Positions 18,314-25,972 of a stretch of DNA of 64,000 bases are shown here, piece by piece. How positions within the stretch are numbered: the stretch's first letter is position 1; the number at the start of each line of letters is the position of its first letter. A model generated the notes under the pieces. The model did no database searches, was not told the DNA's origin, and saw nothing but the letters and a program-made list of their open reading frames with translations. The position numbers and the translations under genes were made by a program. Origin of the DNA: Bradyrhizobium barranii subsp. apii (lineage in GTDB: Bacteria > Pseudomonadota > Alphaproteobacteria > Rhizobiales > Xanthobacteraceae); contig NZ_CP096257.1 in NCBI RefSeq assembly GCF_011516635.5, positions 62,001 to 126,000 of the forward strand, given 5' to 3'.

Positions 18314-18691
18314 ATGCCGAGCCCGAAGCAGATGGAAAAGCTTGCTGCCGCCGTCGGCAGGGAGCCCCGTAGGACGCCGAATGCAGGTCCGGGCGATCCA
18401 ATGCCCGCGGAATACTGGGAGTCTGTCCTACGCGACCTGCTCGCCGACGCCAGTCCAGTGCCGCCGGGCCCTTCGATCCGGACGCTGCGGCTGTCCGAAA
18501 TTCCCCAGCATGTTCTGCGGGTGGGGTGCTCCCGCTGCGGCCGGACCGTCGAGATCCAGAGGGCAGATGCTGTCCGGCTGGCCGGCCCCCAGGCGATCTG
18601 GAAGGACGTGGGCCAGCGCCTCCTGGACAATACCTGCCAGCAACGCACCGGCCGTCACGAAGAGGACGGCTGCTGGCCCTCGTTCGAGTAG
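18314..18691 (+). CDS. Conserved hypothetical protein (small, Cys-containing)
   Basis: A 125-residue protein with the core RTLRLSEIPQHVLRVGCSRC, then GRTVEIQRADAVRL, DVGQRLLDNTC and RTGRHEEDGCWPSFE. The CSRC pair and the later Cys residues suggest a zinc-ribbon-like fold. I recall this family as a small protein of rhizobial genomes without a known role. The frame is open to 18263, but the ATG at 18314 is the better start because the earlier one overlaps the divergent Ku remnant. It may be co-transcribed with the next gene, 45 bases away. Confidence 0.65.
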   Translation: MPSPKQMEKLAAAVGREPRRTPNAGPGDPMPAEYWESVLRDLLADASPVPPGPSIRTLRLSEIPQHVLRVGCSRCGRTVEIQRADAVRLAGPQAIWKDVGQRLLDNTCQQRTGRHEEDGCWPSFE

Positions 18692-18736
18692 TCGCCGGCG
18701 CGCCGTCGGTCCCGTTGCCTGAACCTTGGATGCCGG

Positions 18737-19186
18737 ATGGCCCCGAAGCACCACCCGACGCCGCTATCCGGAGGAGACCGCAAGGCTCTGCAAAAGGAGC
18801 TTGGGAAAGCGCGGGCAATGACGCACATCCTGGCGGCGCAGTCGGCCGAGATGCGAGCCAAAGCGGAAAGCATGCTGCAACAGGCCGATCGGCTGCTCTG
18901 CGAAAGCTGGAACGAGCGGATGTGGAGCGACGGAGAGCCGATCGATCCGTCGCCGACCATCGACCAGGCCATCAACGGTGGCTTTCCTTGGCTGGAGATC
19001 CGGTGCGCCCGGTGCAAGACGCCGAGCGACGTCGACCTCGCGACGATGAAGCACCCGCCGACCACCTTCGTCCACGACCTGGCCAGCCGGCTGCGCTGCA
19101 GGAAATGCGCCAAGGCAGGCCGGCGCCCGGCGGCGACCCTGCTACAACTAGCTTGGCAGCCGCGCCATCATCGAACCGAACCCTAA
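18737..19186 (+). CDS. Conserved hypothetical protein with CxxC pairs
   Basis: A 149-residue protein. The N-terminal half is helical and charged (LSGGDRKALQKELGKARAM). The C-terminal half has two CxxC knuckles, EIRCARCKTPSDVDL and SRLRCRKCAKAGRRP, consistent with one zinc-binding site. The intervening MKHPPTTFVHDLASRLRC block is strongly conserved in the rhizobial family I recall; its function is unknown. It is followed four bases later by the SRAP remnant, so the three small genes 18314-19459 look like an old operon. Confidence 0.7.
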   Translation: MAPKHHPTPLSGGDRKALQKELGKARAMTHILAAQSAEMRAKAESMLQQADRLLCESWNERMWSDGEPIDPSPTIDQAINGGFPWLEIRCARCKTPSDVDLATMKHPPTTFVHDLASRLRCRKCAKAGRRPAATLLQLAWQPRHHRTEP

Positions 19187-19189
19187 CCG

Positions 19190-19459
19190 ATGTGCAATCT
19201 CTACTCGATCACCACCAACCAGGCCGCCATCAGCGCGCTGTTTCGGGTCGTCAACCGGTACGTAGGCAATCTAGCGCCGATGCCGGGCGTCTTCCTGCAC
19301 GCGCTCCATCAGTCGCTGCAGCAGTTGCACGCGAACGGTCTCGTCCCGAACCTGGCGCCTGTGACGTTCGCGATGCCACCGACGCCCGGTGGGTCGAAGA
19401 GCGCCGAGATCCTCTATCGCGAGGCGGGCAACGTCATGTACGGACTAATCGAGCCGTGA
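19190..19459 (+). pseudogene. SRAP (YedK/HMCES-type) peptidase, truncated
   Basis: It begins MCNLYSITTNQAAISALFRV and continues RYVGNLAPMPGVF. This is the N-terminus of an SOS-response-associated peptidase, whose exposed Cys2 covalently captures abasic sites in single-stranded DNA. After about residue 37 the sequence no longer fits: the later Asn, Glu and His active-site segments are missing, and the remaining 50 codons are unrelated. The intact family is about 230 residues. This is a 5' remnant fused by deletion to other sequence. Confidence 0.65.
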
Positions 19460-20104
19460 AGCCCCGGCACAACGCCCTGGGCAGCCCGCGTTGTCCGTGC
19501 CGCCTCGCGCGCTTCCTTCGTTGCGTTCGCGACCTGTTTCGGCCGGCGGAAGCGACGGTCGTCCGAGGTCATGGTACGTCGACCTCTGCGAGACCGCGGT
19601 CGACGACTAGATCGCGTTTCTGAAGGCGGAAATCTACCTGCCCGACGTCGAGCCCAGGCTGCAGACCTTGACTGCATTCAGCCGCTTCTCAGAGAGGACA
19701 TAGGACGTCCGTTGCCGACGTCGGCCGCATCGCCCCATCAAGGATCTCGGGCAGCGTCCCGGGTGGAAGAACGTCATGTGGACGTTGGAGAAGACGGACT
19801 GCGGCTTCGACGGCCTCGCACCTGCGAGCTCAGAGGGTCTTATTATCATCTTGCTATGAGTGGGGCTGAAGCAGTTCCACTTGGATGGGCGCTTTCGGCC
19901 TAGGATAAACTCGAAGCGTTATCAAAGACGAGGCGCGGCGCGGAGCTTTTCGGGCGGCTCGTCAGCGAGCTTCAGTCCGGAGAGGAAAAGGGACAATGTT
20001 GATTGACCGTTGAGCGGCGCGGCTTGGGCCCCGACCGGCTCTAGACGGGGCATTGAGAACGCCGGGATATGTGACGATCACTGTAGGAGCGGAAAGAAGC
20101 GGAC
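19460..20104. other. Region without recognisable genes
   Basis: About 640 bases with only short, mutually contradictory open frames on both strands and no motif I can assign. It lies between the SRAP remnant and the cupin remnant, so it is probably degraded former coding DNA. No repeat, tRNA-like or terminator structure stands out. Confidence 0.5.
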
Positions 20105-20176
20105 GTGACGATCGCGCGGCATACCCATCCAGGATTCGAATCCGCCTATATCATCGAAGGTGGCCTTGAGCTGCCG
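20105..20176 (+). pseudogene. Cupin-domain fragment cut at the edge of the protease locus
   Basis: A GTG at 20105 opens a frame reading TIARHTHPGFESAYIIEGG and LELP. The HTHPG...E pattern is the first cupin metal-binding motif. The match stops at about 20176, exactly where the converging astacin gene's stop codon (20177-20179) lies. The rest of the cupin was therefore lost when the protease DNA arrived, or by a deletion at its edge. Confidence 0.5.
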
Positions 20177-21829
20177 TCACACCACGTCGAGCTCGCCTGG
20201 CCCATCGACGTCATCCCAAGTAATTGGCAACAACTTGGCGCTACCATCGCGCGCAGCCGTGCACACGGTGGCTTGCGCCGCGAACGGCAGGGCGGTGACT
20301 GACAACTGGCTGCCTTGGCCTGCCTGATCGCCACTGTCGCCCAACCTCTCCAACGCTCCATCGGCATTGATGCCCCACTTGATCAGTAGGATCTGCCCCT
20401 TGTCGCTGATCACGGCGGTAAGTAGGCCATAAGGTCTCGGCGCAGCGGAGACTTCCCGGATCTTGCCGGCGTGCCCCTCAAGGCCCGACAAGCGCGTGAT
20501 AAGCGCTCCGTCATCCGCAACTTTGAACGGGATCAGGAGCAGCCTGCTGCTCGCATCCCGGCAGACCACGACGACATGCCCGGTGTCAGTCTTTACAGCT
20601 TGCGCAAAGTCGGCTTTGCCCATGACGTTGCCCGAGTCCGCGAGCTTGGTGATCGATCCCGCGTCGACTCTCCAAGTGCTGAGCACGAGCTTTGACGCTG
20701 GCGTCGTGTACAGGATTCCGACGATCTGTATCGATCCGTCGTCCCGAATCACAACCGAAGTGACGCGCTTCGCTTTCGGCCCGTCCGTGCCGCCGTCAAA
20801 AAAGCGCTCGATCGAACCGTCAGGACGGATTTGCCAAACGATCGAAAGGACGCGGTCCGATCCAGAGATACAGGGCGTAATCACTCGATCGTTCGCTATG
20901 GCGACAATATCCACGTCACTCGCTTCCCCAGCCAGGCCCGCGCTGTCGTGCAGCCGATCGAAGTTGTTGCCGTGACTGATGAGCAAAAGCTTGCCAGCCG
21001 CGTTTTTCATTGCGCTGACAAATAGACGGCCAACAGGGACGATCCGCACATCGGTGGCCTTGCCGCCCGTCGCGCCAACAGGATCGGGCATACGAAGCAC
21101 CACGCCGTTGTCGCGGATCCTCCACAGCACGATCTGATACTTGCCAGAAGCATTCGAGACGGCGTTCGCGACGATGGCAGTATTGTTGACGCTCATGACG
21201 GCAATGGCTGACGTTTGAAGTACGGCGCCCGCCCCTCCCTCGCCATCCGTGCGCCGAATGACCGGTGCTGCTGGGTAAATGGCTTCGAGCAGCGTTTTGT
21301 CAGTGATGGTGAGCGAGCCTTTGCTGCCAATGTCCCCAGGTGCCGGGAGGCCCGTCACGGACTCGAAAATTGGATTGTTTGGGTCGCCAGCTGGGTAGTG
21401 CATGAGGCTTTCGTAATCATATTTCTCGGTTTTGTTACTAGTGTCGTCCTTTTCGTACTGATCCATATCGTTGGTAACGCGATCGGCGTGAAATATGACG
21501 TAGCTGTCGCGATCACTGCGGCAATGCTCGTGCATCATGCCCAAGGCATGGCAGATCTCGTGCACAATCGAGCCAACGTCGTTGAGCGACGCGTTGACGA
21601 ACTGGCGCCCGCCTTTGCGGCCTGTTTTGGAATTTGGGTTGTCCAACGTTTGCTTCGAAAAGCGGACGTAGTCGTTTTGCAGGTAGCGGCCGACGAGCCG
21701 CACGTTAGTTTGCTGCTCGAGCGCTTTGATCGCATCCTTGATCGCGACGATGTTCCCGAGGTCGGCATTGATTTCGTACGGCACAATGCCGCCAGGCCAT
21801 AGCTTCACACCCGTTGGAGTCGCGCCCAT
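20177..21829 (-). CDS. Astacin-type metalloprotease with C-terminal repeat domain
   Basis: A 550-residue protein. Residues 1-190 form an astacin-like catalytic domain: WPGGIVPYEI near the N-terminus, the zinc motif HEICHALGMMHEHCRSDRD (His90, Glu91, His94, His100) and the Met-turn SLMHYP. Residues 210-550 consist of about six imperfect blade-like repeats, each with an LLxI or LVLSTW core strand followed by DSG or DxGG turns (for example ILLIKWGINADGALERLGDS). This suggests a beta-propeller that may recognise a target. No signal peptide is visible. It is the last gene of the minus-strand unit beginning at 24301, parallel to the astacin in the 8-16 kb unit. Confidence 0.87.
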   Translation of the reverse strand: MGATPTGVKLWPGGIVPYEINADLGNIVAIKDAIKALEQQTNVRLVGRYLQNDYVRFSKQTLDNPNSKTGRKGGRQFVNASLNDVGSIVHEICHALGMMHEHCRSDRDSYVIFHADRVTNDMDQYEKDDTSNKTEKYDYESLMHYPAGDPNNPIFESVTGLPAPGDIGSKGSLTITDKTLLEAIYPAAPVIRRTDGEGGAGAVLQTSAIAVMSVNNTAIVANAVSNASGKYQIVLWRIRDNGVVLRMPDPVGATGGKATDVRIVPVGRLFVSAMKNAAGKLLLISHGNNFDRLHDSAGLAGEASDVDIVAIANDRVITPCISGSDRVLSIVWQIRPDGSIERFFDGGTDGPKAKRVTSVVIRDDGSIQIVGILYTTPASKLVLSTWRVDAGSITKLADSGNVMGKADFAQAVKTDTGHVVVVCRDASSRLLLIPFKVADDGALITRLSGLEGHAGKIREVSAAPRPYGLLTAVISDKGQILLIKWGINADGALERLGDSGDQAGQGSQLSVTALPFAAQATVCTAARDGSAKLLPITWDDVDGPGELDVV

Positions 21830-21847
21830 CTGACTGGCCTTTCCGCG

Positions 21848-22164
21848 CTATAGGATTCCTTGCGTCTGAACACCGTAAACGATGGATGACCCTTCATATC
21901 CGAGCGCCGGAGCAATCACGGCGCCGCTTCCCGTCGGCTGGACTAGGACCACGCCGAAATTGTACTTGTTGACTGCTTCGCGGAGCGTAGAACGTATTCC
22001 AGGCCCGACGCTGAACTCCTCATCGATGAACACGCCAACCAGTGGCTGATGGGTATCGATTTGACTGATGCCCGACGAGGTGAGGGAAACGGATCGATAC
22101 CGAACGACTGGGTGAACAGCACCGCCTCACGCTCGGTCCGATAGAATCCCGCCATGATGGGCAT
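21848..22164 (-). pseudogene. Small unrecognised gene with frameshifts
   Basis: Two overlapping frames appear to be halves of one protein. The first reads MPIMAGFYRTEREAVLFTQS and FGIDPF up to about 22085. A one-base shift there gives LTSSGISQIDTHQPLVGVFI followed by DEEFSVGPGIRSTLREAVNK and ends at 21848. Upstream the first frame stays open through FPFPSQKPTAQEL, but the ATG at 22217 next to the nuclease gene is in a different frame, so a second shift is likely. I do not recognise the family. It lies between the trypsin-nuclease and astacin genes and was probably a third member of that unit. Confidence 0.4.
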
Positions 22165-22228
22165 CAGTTCCTGAGCCGTCGGCTTTTGGGACGGAAAAGG
22201 AAACTCGTCGACGACATTTTATTCCCTT

Positions 22229-24301
22229 TCAGCGGATGAATCGGATCTGCTCGAGCGCACCGAGCGGCATCCGTGGCCCGTCTCCGATCCCTTCGTCACT
22301 GCCGGCCAGCGGATCGACGCTGGCAAGCTTGCCGAAGCTGATACCGCCGCGCGTCTCGATCGAGCGGATTGGCACCTGCGTGGCGACACGGAGCTGTGGG
22401 GAGGTGAACGCGCCGAACACGAACTCTTCTTCGGGCTGCAGGTTCTGCCCCTGGTTCATTTCATAGCCGGTCGCGCACAGCTTGCCGGTGTCGTCGTGAA
22501 TGAAGGCAATGATCTTCCAGAACGCCCGCGGAATAAGCACCCCGTACATCTCTGGATCCTTTGCGTGGAAATACGGTCCGGTGAATACCGAGATCTTCAT
22601 CTCGTCCTCCTTGGCGTGGCCGAGCGCGTAGTCCTCCAGCGCCAGCCAGATCGGAGCATTGAACGCCTGCATCTGCGGCGTGGTGTTGGTGACATGCATC
22701 GAATCCTCGTTGCCGCGTTTGGCCATCGCCGCATTGCCCCAACCCGGATCCTCCCGGCGGGTCATGTGGCCGCGGCTGAATTTCGGCGGCGAGCCGTAGC
22801 ACTCCTGCATGATCTGCTGTTCTTTGGGGATGCGGGGATCCCACTTCCACCCCACCCGCTTGCTCTTCTTCGACAGGTTGCCGTCGATGTTGCATGCGCT
22901 GAAGAAGCACATGCGCCGGCTGCGACTCATCACCACCGAATAGTGCTCGTAACGAAGCTCGGTGTCGGAGTTGCCGTCCACCTTGAAGTCCAGGACGTCC
23001 CCGGCATCGCGGTCCACCGACGGCAGGTCGACCTTGAATTTCTTGCCAAGGAAATCGGCCTGATAGCCCTCGCGATCGCGGTAGTCGGCCGCGACCGCTT
23101 CGGTCTCAACCGCGGCTGTGTCGTCGGCCACCGAAGCCGTCGAGACGGGATACCCCCGCGACGGCGGCAGGGGTTCGCCCGGATCGCCGATGGAGACGGT
23201 CACGGTCAGCGGGATGGTGACGGTTGCGCTGCGGCCTTGGCGGCGCAGGGTTGCGGACGTCGTCCCTCCAGCCGGTGGCTGTGATGGCGGTGGGGGTGTC
23301 GGCGGATTCAGCCGAACCGGCGCCTCTGGACGAACACGGCCGGAGCGGACATCGTCCAGCACCTTCTTCACCACGTCGGCACGAACCGCGTAGTTCGTGG
23401 CGAGGAAACTGCCGCTGAAGTGTAGGCCTAGGGCTTTGCCGCTATCAAGATCGACCACGGCGGAGCCTGAGTTGCCGCCCAGCGTGGTGCAGTTGTGCAG
23501 GAGGCGCGTCTGTTCGACCCGCGTCACGCCGCCGGGCGCGAGCCGCTTCTTGTTGTAGATCTTGCCGTAGATCTTCTCCATCAGGTCCGGCTCGGGAATC
23601 CGGCTGTCATAGGCTGGGTATCCGATGGTTGCGACATTTTCGGTCACCACGATCTTGGTGGCCAGCTCGATCGGCGCGGTGAGTTTCGGATTGTCGCCGA
23701 CCACAGCGACCTCGAAAAACGCGATGTCGGGGCCGGGCTCGTTCTCGATGTACAGCGGCCTGACCAGCTCAAACGCCAGCATCGCGGGGTTGTCGATCTC
23801 CTGGAGAAAGTCGACCGATGCCCGGATCGGGCCGTTGCTGCCGATCTGGAATGTGAAGCCCGCGCCCTTGCGCATGGCGAACGCGTTCGCGACATGGCGG
23901 TTGGTCACCATAATGGTGTCGGCGACCAGCCATCCGGTGCCGACCCACTCGAGCTGGGAGCCCTTCAGCTCGACGCGGCCGACGGCACGAATGGCGCTCT
24001 CGAGCAACGATTTGGCTTGGGTCAGGCGCGCCGTCCAGATTTCGCTGTCGCCGAGATCTTCGAACACCAGTTGGGTTTCGTTGTTCCTGATCGCCAGCAC
24101 CGGACGCTGACGACGCATGATAATGCTTTCCAGACCGATGTCCTGCTGGAGCGCCTCGGGCGGCCGCTCGACCTCCAGCGTTTCTAGGCCGTTCAGGTCG
24201 GCGCTCTCCTCCGCAATCTTGGGATCGCCCTGACGCACCGCTGCATTGAAACCGCGCAACCGGGCAAGTCGCTGCTTTAGCGCACTCAATTCAACCTCCA
24301 A
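22229..24301 (-). CDS. Trypsin - DNA/RNA non-specific nuclease fusion
   Basis: A 690-residue protein. Residues 95-320 form a trypsin-like domain with His136 in TNRHVAN, Asp192 in PDIAFFEV and Ser278 in GGNSGSAV. A Pro-rich linker (about 333-345) leads to VTIPLTVTVSIG (361-372), the same linker strand found before the PLD domain of the 1812-residue protein. Residues 400-650 are a Serratia/NucA-type beta-beta-alpha-metal nuclease with His512 in SRGHMTRREDPGWG and Asn539 in HVTNTTPQ; most relatives have DRGH where this one has SRGH. It should degrade DNA and RNA with a divalent metal. It is first of the minus-strand unit that includes the second astacin. A protease domain gating a toxic nuclease is the inferred design. 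Confidence 0.92.
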   Translation of the reverse strand: MEVELSALKQRLARLRGFNAAVRQGDPKIAEESADLNGLETLEVERPPEALQQDIGLESIIMRRQRPVLAIRNNETQLVFEDLGDSEIWTARLTQAKSLLESAIRAVGRVELKGSQLEWVGTGWLVADTIMVTNRHVANAFAMRKGAGFTFQIGSNGPIRASVDFLQEIDNPAMLAFELVRPLYIENEPGPDIAFFEVAVVGDNPKLTAPIELATKIVVTENVATIGYPAYDSRIPEPDLMEKIYGKIYNKKRLAPGGVTRVEQTRLLHNCTTLGGNSGSAVVDLDSGKALGLHFSGSFLATNYAVRADVVKKVLDDVRSGRVRPEAPVRLNPPTPPPPSQPPAGGTTSATLRRQGRSATVTIPLTVTVSIGDPGEPLPPSRGYPVSTASVADDTAAVETEAVAADYRDREGYQADFLGKKFKVDLPSVDRDAGDVLDFKVDGNSDTELRYEHYSVVMSRSRRMCFFSACNIDGNLSKKSKRVGWKWDPRIPKEQQIMQECYGSPPKFSRGHMTRREDPGWGNAAMAKRGNEDSMHVTNTTPQMQAFNAPIWLALEDYALGHAKEDEMKISVFTGPYFHAKDPEMYGVLIPRAFWKIIAFIHDDTGKLCATGYEMNQGQNLQPEEEFVFGAFTSPQLRVATQVPIRSIETRGGISFGKLASVDPLAGSDEGIGDGPRMPLGALEQIRFIR

Positions 24302-24454
24302 ATCGGAGTCGCACTATTCGTCATCTCCTCGACCTAAGAGCGAGCCAGGCTCGCGCACCTAGTGCGCTCGCCGAACATTACTCAGCTTCCCGGCTCGCGG
24401 TGCTTGAAGGGACGCCGGAGCCATTGCGCTAGAAATTCGAAACCGAATTCGCCG

Positions 24455-24565
24455 TCAGCACCTTGAACCGCAACCCGCCAAGGCCAGTTCAGGGCTGCCA
24501 AACATGAAAACAGCGAACGCCGCGCCGACCACGGCAAGGGCGACTATGAAGATCATTTTGCTCAT
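24455..24565 (-). CDS. Small membrane peptide (36 residues)
   Basis: MSKMIFIVALAVVGAAFAVF followed by MFGSPELALAGCGSRC: one strong membrane segment with a short Cys-containing tail. The ATG at 24565 has GGAG about six bases upstream, which is better than the longer frame from 24679. It is transcribed away from the EAD-trypsin operon and shares the 24566-24825 control region. A toxin-like or sensor role is possible, but nothing proves expression. Confidence 0.4.
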   Translation of the reverse strand: MSKMIFIVALAVVGAAFAVFMFGSPELALAGCGSRC

Positions 24566-24676
24566 AACCCGCTCCATTGCTGAACTCGGAAGTATAGCAG
24601 CGACCCTTCGGTCCCATGTGTGAGATGCTTCACTCTCCGGCCAGTTGTTTTTTCTTTCTTCGCGCTTTCCGCGCGC

Positions 24677-24707
24677 CAAGGGTGGCGAGATTGTGGTACA
24701 ATCTTGG
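24677..24707. promoter_or_regulatory. Palindrome upstream of the EAD-trypsin operon
   Basis: AGATTGT (24688-24694), three bases, then ACAATCT (24698-24704): perfect 7-base arms. They are flanked by the outer arms CCAAG (24677-24681) and CTTGG (24703-24707). The hexamer TACAAT inside it (24697-24702) could be a -10 element, so a repressor bound here would block transcription. It is the only clear dyad in the intergenic region between the divergent peptide gene and the operon start at 24826. Assignment as an operator is inference. Confidence 0.35.
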
Positions 24708-24825
24708 CGTCAACCCGTTCTGCTCTCGAGACATCAGCGGCAGTATGGGTCTGTTCGCGAACTCTTGTGAATTGCCATCAGCCTCGGAAGGAGATGTGGC
24801 GGAGTTTCTCGAGAGGAGTACCAGC

Positions 24826-25950
24826 ATGGGTACATTGAGCGGAGAGTCTATCAGAGAACTAGCTGCGCTACTTTCTGGGACGCTGAGTTTTGACGATCTT
24901 CAGAGTTATGTCCACGCCAGTACGGGCGATCGTTTGTACGATTCGTTTGTGGGCGAGGGCAAGCCCAAGCTTGTCACGATCTCCAGCTTGCTCAATGCAC
25001 TCGAGGAGTTAGGGACCACCGGCGCCTTCCTAGCTTACGTCTACGCCAACCGGCCAGGGAGACCAGATGTCCGAGCCAAAATCGTCAAGCAATTTCCCGA
25101 GGCGGTCGCTGTCCTCGATCAAAGGATCGCTCTTTCGGCGCAGGCGGCCGGCATCCCTCAACCGGAGGCGTCAACAAATGCGATCGTGCCGGGCCTGCAG
25201 CGCAACGTTCGTCCATATCTCACCAAAATAGACGTGCGCGTGTGGCAGGATCGGTTGATAAAAATCGAGCGACAGGTGTGCCGTATCGAGATGGACGGTA
25301 AGGCACTCGGTACTGGATTCCTGGTCGGGCCCGACACCGTTCTCACCAATTGGCACGTGTTCGAGATTGCCAAGAGCGCTGACAGGGTGCACCAGCTCGG
25401 ATGCCGATTCGACTATGTGCGCCTTCCGAATGGCCAAACTGATGTCGGCCAACTGGTCATGCTTAGCAGCGTTGGTGGCCTTGATAGCAGCCCGTGCAGT
25501 GTCGCCGAAAAGAGCGGCTATCCAGACGCTCCATTGCCGACAGTGAATGAACTGGACTACGCGCTGCTGCGCCTGGCTGCTCCAGTTGGCGAAGAGGAGA
25601 TCGAAGGCGCACCTCGCGGGTGGATTACGCTTCCGAACTCGGTTCTGCCGCTGCCGACCGATGCCCCGATACTCATAGTGCAACATCCAGAGGGAACGCC
25701 GATGAAGCTGGCGCTGGATACGCAGGCCGTGATTGGGCTCAACGGAAACCGAACGCGCCTGCGTTATCGAACCAACACCGATCCAGGATCGTCCGGATCG
25801 CCGGTATTCACGATGGATTGGGAAATCGTTGCGTTGCATCACTACGGCGATCCCAAATGGCAGAACGCGCGGTTCAACCAAGGTGTACCGATCGAACTGG
25901 TCCGCCGACGCATTATTAACAGCGGATTCGAGAATGCCCTCGGCCGCTGA
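24826..25950 (+). CDS. EAD1-type adaptor fused to trypsin-like protease
   Basis: A 374-residue protein. Residues 1-92 resemble effector-associated domain 1 (EAD1), a small helical adaptor used to recruit partners in bacterial conflict systems: LSGESIRELAALLSG, DDLQSYVHASTGD, LNALEELG and RPGRPDVR. Residues 145-365 are a trypsin-like domain with His177 in LTNWHVFE, Asp244 in LDYALLRL and Ser323 in DPGSSGSPVF. The frame is open from 24616, but the ATG at 24826 is preceded by AGAGGAG at good spacing and begins exactly at the adaptor. It is the first gene of the plus-strand operon that runs to 43424. The next protein carries a related adaptor, suggesting that they bind each other. Confidence 0.9.
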   Translation: MGTLSGESIRELAALLSGTLSFDDLQSYVHASTGDRLYDSFVGEGKPKLVTISSLLNALEELGTTGAFLAYVYANRPGRPDVRAKIVKQFPEAVAVLDQRIALSAQAAGIPQPEASTNAIVPGLQRNVRPYLTKIDVRVWQDRLIKIERQVCRIEMDGKALGTGFLVGPDTVLTNWHVFEIAKSADRVHQLGCRFDYVRLPNGQTDVGQLVMLSSVGGLDSSPCSVAEKSGYPDAPLPTVNELDYALLRLAAPVGEEEIEGAPRGWITLPNSVLPLPTDAPILIVQHPEGTPMKLALDTQAVIGLNGNRTRLRYRTNTDPGSSGSPVFTMDWEIVALHHYGDPKWQNARFNQGVPIELVRRRIINSGFENALGR

Positions 25951-25972
25951 AACCGAGTGAGGAGATACGGCA

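Noticed and set aside
20130..20150. GGATTCGAATCC tRNA-like motif
   Set aside because: It falls inside the cupin motif coding for HPGFESAY; no cloverleaf can be drawn.
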